Positions 6,631 through 10,046 of a stretch of DNA of 10,046 nt are shown piece by piece (within the stretch, counting starts at the first letter, position 1; each line of letters opens with the position of its first letter). Below the pieces are notes generated by a model. The model had not been told where the DNA came from and did no database searches. It worked only from the letters and a program-made list of their open reading frames with translations. The position numbers and the translations under genes were made by a program. Origin of the DNA: Candidatus Sulfopaludibacter sp. SbA3 (GTDB taxonomy: Bacteria > Acidobacteriota > Vicinamibacteria > Vicinamibacterales > UBA2999); assembly GCA_945866285.1 (NCBI GenBank), contig CAMBHC010000065.1, forward strand, positions 1 through 10,046. The letters are read 5' to 3'.

Positions 6631-8310
6631 CTAGGTTCGCTTGAAGTCGAAAGTCGGACGGCCTTCACGGCCATAGGTCATCAGCGCGCCACGCTCACCC
6701 ACGGCGTTAGGCCGCTGGAAGATCCAGTTCTGCCAGGCCGTCAGCCGGCCGAAGATCTTGGTCTCCATCGTCTCCGGACCGGCAAAGCGCAAGTTGGCTT
6801 CCATGCCGGTCAGCGCATCGGGCGAAAACGCCGCGCGCGCTTCAATCGCCATGCGCACTTCGTCGTCCCAGTCGATGTCGTCGGGCGCCGAGAACACCAG
6901 GCCGGCGGCCAATGCGGCCGACGCGTCGAACGGGCCGTCATGCGTGAGGGCCTTGCCCACCGAATCCGGTTCGCCGAGAAAGCGCACCTGCAGGCGAGTC
7001 AAGTCATTGCTCATGGGATAGGCGCCGCCGTTCATCACCGACAACTGCACCGTGTTGGCCTCGTCCGGGTGATCGATCATGTAGACGCGATCAGCGGCCA
7101 GTGCCAGCTCGAACAGCGTGCCCGCAAACGCGTTGCCGGGCTCGATCAGGGCGAAGAAGCTGCGCGAGGTGAGGTCCACGCGCTTCAGCGTGCGGCGAAT
7201 GCCGCTGATGATTTCGCGCACCAGCCAATCGGCCTTGTTCGCATCGAGCGACGCATCCACGGCGAGCACGGCGGCGGGATCGCCCGTCGCACGCAGGATG
7301 ATAGTGCCAATCTCCGGCTCGTTGAGTCGCAGGCGCAGCAGCGCGTCATCCAGTTCGCGGAACGCGCGCACCGCCCACGATTGATCGCCCGCCGCGAGGA
7401 ACTGCGCCGCCGTAGTGGGCATTTCTCGTAGCGGCGGGTCTTCAGACCCGCCTGGCGCGCTGATCGTCAACTCACAGGTGCGCTTGAGGCGATCGATCGA
7501 GCCCGTCACGTACTTGTAAGCGATGGTGTCGCCAGCAATGGCCGGTGACAGCGGGCCGAGTGTGATGCCCGGGCCACTCTTCGGACGATCCGACATCGCC
7601 GCGAGTTCAAGCGCGCGCCTGGCCACCGCGTCCTGGAACTTGCTGGTCGGATACACCGCGTCAACGAAGCGGCCGTCGACGGCGCGCTTGCCGCGCACGC
7701 CTTCGACCAGCGTGCTGAAATCGTCTGCGAGATCGCGACGGACCTTGCGTTTGTCAACCACGCGGGTCAATCCACCGGTGCCGGGCAACACGCCGAGCAG
7801 CGGGGTCTCGGGCAGTCCCACTGACGCACTGCCGTCATCGACGAGCAGGATCTCGTCGCAGGCCAGGGCGAGTTCGTAGCCGCCGCCGGCGCAAATGCCG
7901 TTCACGGCGGCCATGAACTTGATGCCGCTGTGCGCGCTCATGTCTTCCATGCCGAGCCGCGTTTCGTTGGTGAACTTGCAGAAGTTCACCTTGAATGCGT
8001 GACTGGATGTGCCGAGCATGAAAATGTTGGCGCCGGCGCAGAAGATGCGCGGCTTCAGGCTCGTCAGCACCACCGAGTGGACTTCCGGGTGCTCGAAACG
8101 CAGGCGCTGCAATACGTCGGCGAGTTCGATATCGACGCCGAGGTCGTAGGAATTCAGCTTCAGCTTGTAGTCATTCGGCCGCAGGCCGGCGTCTTCGCGC
8201 ACGTCCATGGCCAGGGTCGCGACGTTCCCGTCGACAGTCAGCTTCCAGTGTTTGTACTGGTCGGGAGATGTTTCGAAAGTCACCGACGGGGCCGCAGCAG
8301 TTGGTTCCAC
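6631..8310 (-). CDS. boxC: Benzoyl-CoA-dihydrodiol lyase BoxC
   Basis: A 559-residue crotonase-superfamily ring-opening lyase of usual BoxC length. It hydrolytically cleaves 2,3-epoxybenzoyl-CoA to 3,4-didehydroadipyl-CoA semialdehyde and formate. The N-terminal half (about 25-240) is an enoyl-CoA hydratase-like domain with oxyanion-hole segments FCAGANIFML (90-99) and NGICAGGGYELALACDE (137-153), then PETPLLGVLPGTGGLTRV. The C-terminal half (about 300-559) is the second, diverged half typical of BoxC (SFFALIEPGNAFAGTLFELALAADRVYM, and IFQRPNAVGERGALMTYG near the end). The linker (287-293, GGSEDPP) is encoded by a 20-bp perfect palindrome that looks like an inserted repeat. The start is a GTG at 8310, as the first usable codon giving MEPTAAAP; no Shine-Dalgarno is evident. 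It is first in an operon with boxB and the dehydrogenase, transcribed away from the TetR gene and probably controlled by it. Confidence 0.94.
   Translation of the reverse strand: MEPTAAAPSVTFETSPDQYKHWKLTVDGNVATLAMDVREDAGLRPNDYKLKLNSYDLGVDIELADVLQRLRFEHPEVHSVVLTSLKPRIFCAGANIFMLGTSSHAFKVNFCKFTNETRLGMEDMSAHSGIKFMAAVNGICAGGGYELALACDEILLVDDGSASVGLPETPLLGVLPGTGGLTRVVDKRKVRRDLADDFSTLVEGVRGKRAVDGRFVDAVYPTSKFQDAVARRALELAAMSDRPKSGPGITLGPLSPAIAGDTIAYKYVTGSIDRLKRTCELTISAPGGSEDPPLREMPTTAAQFLAAGDQSWAVRAFRELDDALLRLRLNEPEIGTIILRATGDPAAVLAVDASLDANKADWLVREIISGIRRTLKRVDLTSRSFFALIEPGNAFAGTLFELALAADRVYMIDHPDEANTVQLSVMNGGAYPMSNDLTRLQVRFLGEPDSVGKALTHDGPFDASAALAAGLVFSAPDDIDWDDEVRMAIEARAAFSPDALTGMEANLRFAGPETMETKIFGRLTAWQNWIFQRPNAVGERGALMTYGREGRPTFDFKRT
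7433..7452. repeat. 20-bp perfect GC-rich palindrome inside boxC
   Basis: GGCGGGTCT (7433-7441), a TC spacer, then AGACCCGCC (7444-7452) form a perfect inverted repeat with nine-base arms. It is flanked by TAGC/TGGCG. Read on the boxC strand it encodes GGSEDPP (residues 287-293) in the linker between the two halves of the enzyme, keeping the frame. The compact, GC-rich hairpin shape resembles dispersed REP-type elements that occasionally enter genes at tolerant sites. No second copy was found in the window, so dispersal is inference. Confidence 0.75.
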
Positions 8311-8330
8311 AAAGAGAGCTTACTACGTTC

Positions 8331-8346
8331 TTAAACACTCGTTCAA
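8331..8346. promoter_or_regulatory. Palindromic operator candidate in the boxC-tetR divergent region
   Basis: TTAAAC-ACTC-GTTCAA is a 16-bp imperfect inverted repeat, with five of six positions matched per arm, lying in the middle of the 62-bp gap between the two divergent starts. The surrounding bases (about 8318-8362) are AT-richer than the genes. Placement between a TetR-family gene and the catabolic operon it faces, plus a symmetric site of suitable length, suggests the TetR operator. A weak -10-like CATGAT (8355-8360) lies 18 bp after TTAAAC on the + strand. If it is used, the TetR transcript would begin very near its ATG. Confidence 0.45.
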
Positions 8347-8372
8347 ATGTGTGACATGATGACTTCGCCCCC

Positions 8373-8954
8373 ATGGTCAAGTCAGCCGCCACCGATCGCC
8401 GAACCGAAATTCTGAAAAGCGCCGCCGCCGCGTTCCGCCGGCGCGGGTACCACGGCGCGAGCGTCGACGAAATCGCGTCGGCACTCGGAATGACCAAGGG
8501 CAACCTCTACTACTACTTCAAGAACAAGGAAGAGATTCTCTTCGCCTGCCACGACTACTCGCTCGACATGCTGCTGGCATTGATGACCGACGTGCAGGCC
8601 GAAGCGTCGAGCCCCGAAGCGAAACTCCGCAAGCTGGTACTGGCGTTCGTCCACCTGATTCTCGATGAGTTGCACGGCACCGCGCTCACGCTCGATCCCG
8701 AGGCGCTGTCACCGGAGCTCTTCAAGCGGGTGATCGCCAAGCGCGATCAATTCGATCAGGGCGTGCGGGCGATCATCCAGCAAGGGATTGACCAGGCCGC
8801 CTTCAAGCCCGGCGATCCCAAGTTGATCGAGTTCGCCATGATGGGCGCCGTCAACTGGATCCCGAAGTGGTTTGACCCGCAGGGTCCCGCGACCTCTGAC
8901 CAGATCGGGACGGCCTTCGCCGACTACCTCATTGGCGGGCTCCTGAAGTCCTAG
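8373..8954 (+). CDS. TetR/AcrR-family transcriptional regulator
   Basis: A 193-residue regulator. The N-terminal TetR helix-turn-helix (about 8-56) reads RTEILKSAAAAFRRRGYHGASVDEIASALGMTKGNLYYYFKNKEEIL, here described by its key landmarks: GYHGASVDEIA, then GMTKGNLYYYF as the recognition helix region. The all-helical C-terminal half (60-193) ends GAVNWIPKWFDPQGP...FADYLIGGLLKS, a pattern shared with KstR2- and FadR-type regulators that sense acyl-CoA esters. It is divergent from boxC with 62 bp between starts and a palindrome in the gap. A repressor of the box operon released by an aromatic or ring-opened CoA thioester is the natural model (inference). Known BoxR of Azoarcus is a different type of protein (XRE domain fused to a shikimate-kinase-like domain). 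No Shine-Dalgarno precedes ATG 8373, so initiation may be leaderless. Confidence 0.93.
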   Translation: MVKSAATDRRTEILKSAAAAFRRRGYHGASVDEIASALGMTKGNLYYYFKNKEEILFACHDYSLDMLLALMTDVQAEASSPEAKLRKLVLAFVHLILDELHGTALTLDPEALSPELFKRVIAKRDQFDQGVRAIIQQGIDQAAFKPGDPKLIEFAMMGAVNWIPKWFDPQGPATSDQIGTAFADYLIGGLLKS

Positions 8955-9091
8955 CCAGAAGCTGAACCGCACGCCGACGTGGATCGCGCGTGGCGGCTGG
9001 TCAGCCCAGGCGCCGATGTGCTCGAATCGCGAGTGCGACCAGTGCGCACACGAGAGGACGGCCGGTCACGTGTGCCATGGTCATGGGGACC
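8955..9091. other. Gap between convergent genes, no clear element
   Basis: These 137 bases lie between the stops of the TetR gene and the convergent beta-propeller gene. I see only short, weak inverted repeats (for example CTCG-N5-CGAG) and no GC-rich stem followed by a T-run, so no terminator can be claimed. A frame opening at 8990 on the + strand crosses into the antisense of the next gene and is not convincing. Confidence 0.5.
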
Positions 9092-10046
9092 TCAGGGATT
9101 GAGTTGTATGCGCCGAATCGTCCAGGCCGTGCTCGGGGGTTGAGTCGAACGCTCGGGGTTGCCGACGAGATAACCGAGGGTGTTCCCGCACACCGCCAGG
9201 GGAATGGAGGCGGTGCCAGTCGGCACGGGTACGTCCATCACCCGCAGGCGGCTTACGGATCGGCCCTGGGCGCCGAGCGTCAAGCGGACCAGCCGCCGCG
9301 ACCCATCAGGCAGCGCCTGCAGGCCGACGAAGCCGCCGCCGTGCCGGCGCAGCCGTTCGATCCCGTCGAGGGGCACCGCTTTCGCCGCCGTGACCGCAAT
9401 GACCGCCCGGGTCTTAAGGTCGATAGCCAGAAGGCCATGACGATGTGTGACGTACGCCACGCCGTCCTGCCGGCTCGCGGTCATGCTGAGAGGCACCACG
9501 TCACCAAGGTCGGCGAACACGCTCAGCGTGGTCGCGCCGGTGCGCAGAACCAGCACGCGATGTTGCAACGCATCAAGCAGCAGCACACCAGCTGAGGTCA
9601 TCACCACATCTGTCGGAATGACGGGTGCGAGGGTTGCGGGGACGGCAAAGCTCGCAATCGGTCGTCCCGAAATGAGCTGCACCCGATGCAATGTCGCACC
9701 GCGGCCATCGGCTTCGGCGCTCGCCACCCAGAGATTGCCGTTGGTGGTGTCGATCTCGAGCGCGGTGACATCAAGGAACCCCGCCACGTCGGCACGCGTG
9801 AGGTCGATGGAATGGTCACTGCCTTCAGCGACGACCAGGAGCTTGCGGCCGGCACGATCGCCAAACACGAATCGCTTCGAGACTGCGTCACACGTCAGAC
9901 CACCGGGCGAAAAGTCACCGCTGGTGAAATGCCCGGCGTCTTCGACCGCCACTGGTGACATAGGGGGCGGTGGTGCCAGGGGTGCCAGGGGTGCCAGGGG
10001 TGCCAAGGGTGCCAGGGGTGCCAGGGGTGCCAGGGGTGCCAGGAGT
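9092..10046 (-). CDS. Beta-propeller-like protein, N-terminus open at window edge
   Basis: At least 289 residues from ATG 9961, with the frame open to the window end through an (Ala-Pro-Leu)n stretch. The body shows repeated strand-turn-strand units of about 40-50 residues, e.g. GGLTCDAVSKRFVFGDRAGRKLLVV, VTALEIDTTNGNLWVASAEADGRGATLHRV, PTDVVMTSAGVLLLDALQHRVLVLR and DGVAYVTHRHGLLAIDLKTRAVIAV. Such repeats are typical of NHL/SMP-30/YncE-like propellers. No catalytic residues can be assigned. No signal peptide is seen if it begins at 9961, and no Shine-Dalgarno precedes that ATG; TTG 10004-10006 is no better. The real start is therefore probably outside the window, with a signal peptide, membrane anchor or other domain joined by the Ala-Pro-Leu linker. 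Function unknown; extracytoplasmic binding or sensing is a guess from fold type. It converges on the TetR gene. Confidence 0.68.
   Translation of the reverse strand, partial: LLAPLAPLAPLAPLAPLAPLAPLAPPPPMSPVAVEDAGHFTSGDFSPGGLTCDAVSKRFVFGDRAGRKLLVVAEGSDHSIDLTRADVAGFLDVTALEIDTTNGNLWVASAEADGRGATLHRVQLISGRPIASFAVPATLAPVIPTDVVMTSAGVLLLDALQHRVLVLRTGATTLSVFADLGDVVPLSMTASRQDGVAYVTHRHGLLAIDLKTRAVIAVTAAKAVPLDGIERLRRHGGGFVGLQALPDGSRRLVRLTLGAQGRSVSRLRVMDVPVPTGTASIPLAVCGNTLGYLVGNPERSTQPPSTAWTIRRIQLNP
9972..10043. repeat. 9-bp tandem repeat (minisatellite), eight units, continuing off the window
   Basis: Eight head-to-tail copies of GGTGCCAGG. Units 1-3 and 5-8 are identical, and unit 4 (9999-10007) is GGTGCCAAG. 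A degenerate AGT follows at the window end, so the array probably continues. The period is a multiple of three. On the - strand it reads as (Ala-Pro-Leu)n in frame with the propeller gene, so copy number changes would alter linker length without a frameshift. The near identity of units points to recent slippage or unequal recombination. There are no unique spacers, so it is not a CRISPR array. Confidence 0.95.

Noticed and set aside
5380..7431. Open + strand frame of 683 codons
   Set aside because: It lies antisense to boxB and part of boxC, whose protein motifs are unmistakable. Its product is rich in His, Arg, Val and Ala without recognisable domains, the usual shadow of a GC-rich gene.
8990..9595. 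Open + strand frame of 201 codons after the TetR gene
   Set aside because: Most of it is antisense to the propeller gene, with Arg/Pro/His-rich low-information sequence; the - strand frame has regular strand-turn repeats.
9972..10043. CRISPR-like repeats
   Set aside because: The units are contiguous 9-mers with no spacers, so this is a tandem minisatellite.

Overview
The window is GC-rich, gene-dense bacterial chromosome with 64%-class base composition by eye, GTG starts and very short intergenic gaps. The mix of genes (an NtrB/NtrC-type pair, a DUF5777-like outer-membrane barrel, Gly/Ser and Pro/Thr-linked cupredoxin lipoprotein, BoxB/BoxC, a GC-rich palindrome inside a gene and a 9-bp minisatellite) most resembles an environmental Acidobacteriota genome, perhaps class Vicinamibacteria. 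That placement is an impression from protein style, not a demonstrated assignment.

Left third (1-4337, + strand). A 5'-truncated sensor histidine kinase is followed 23 bp later by a complete NtrC-type sigma54-dependent response regulator. Directly after the regulator lie two tandem TTACGC-N3-GCG inverted repeats (2035-2068) and, about 110 bp further on, a -24/-12 (sigma54) promoter match at 2133-2150. This leads into four closely spaced genes for exported redox or envelope proteins: a stand-alone CuA-domain cupredoxin, a monoheme c-type cytochrome lipoprotein, a DUF5777-like beta-barrel, and a type-1-copper-like cupredoxin lipoprotein. The simplest reading is a self-contained circuit: kinase -> sigma54 activator -> adjacent copper/heme electron-transfer operon. 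I do not recognise this operon as a characterised pathway, and it is the best candidate here for an undescribed system.

Middle (4331-8310, - strand). An operon runs boxC -> boxB -> 3-hydroxyacyl-CoA dehydrogenase. BoxB (di-iron benzoyl-CoA 2,3-epoxidase component) and BoxC (ring-opening lyase) carry out aerobic benzoyl-CoA degradation. The dehydrogenase fits the later beta-oxidation of the C6 dicarboxylyl-CoA product. BoxA (the reductase), benzoate-CoA ligase and the semialdehyde dehydrogenase are not in the window. A GC-rich perfect palindrome lies in frame inside boxC, in the linker between its two halves. The dehydrogenase and the cupredoxin gene converge and overlap by 7 bp.

Right (8311-10046). 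A 62-bp AT-richer divergent region with a palindromic operator candidate separates boxC from a TetR-family regulator on the + strand. The regulator is probably the local control of the box genes. A 137-bp gap with no convincing terminator follows. The last gene is a - strand beta-propeller-like protein, open at its N-terminal end, whose upstream sequence is a 9-bp minisatellite (eight units, GGTGCCAGG) running to the window edge and readable as an (Ala-Pro-Leu)n linker.
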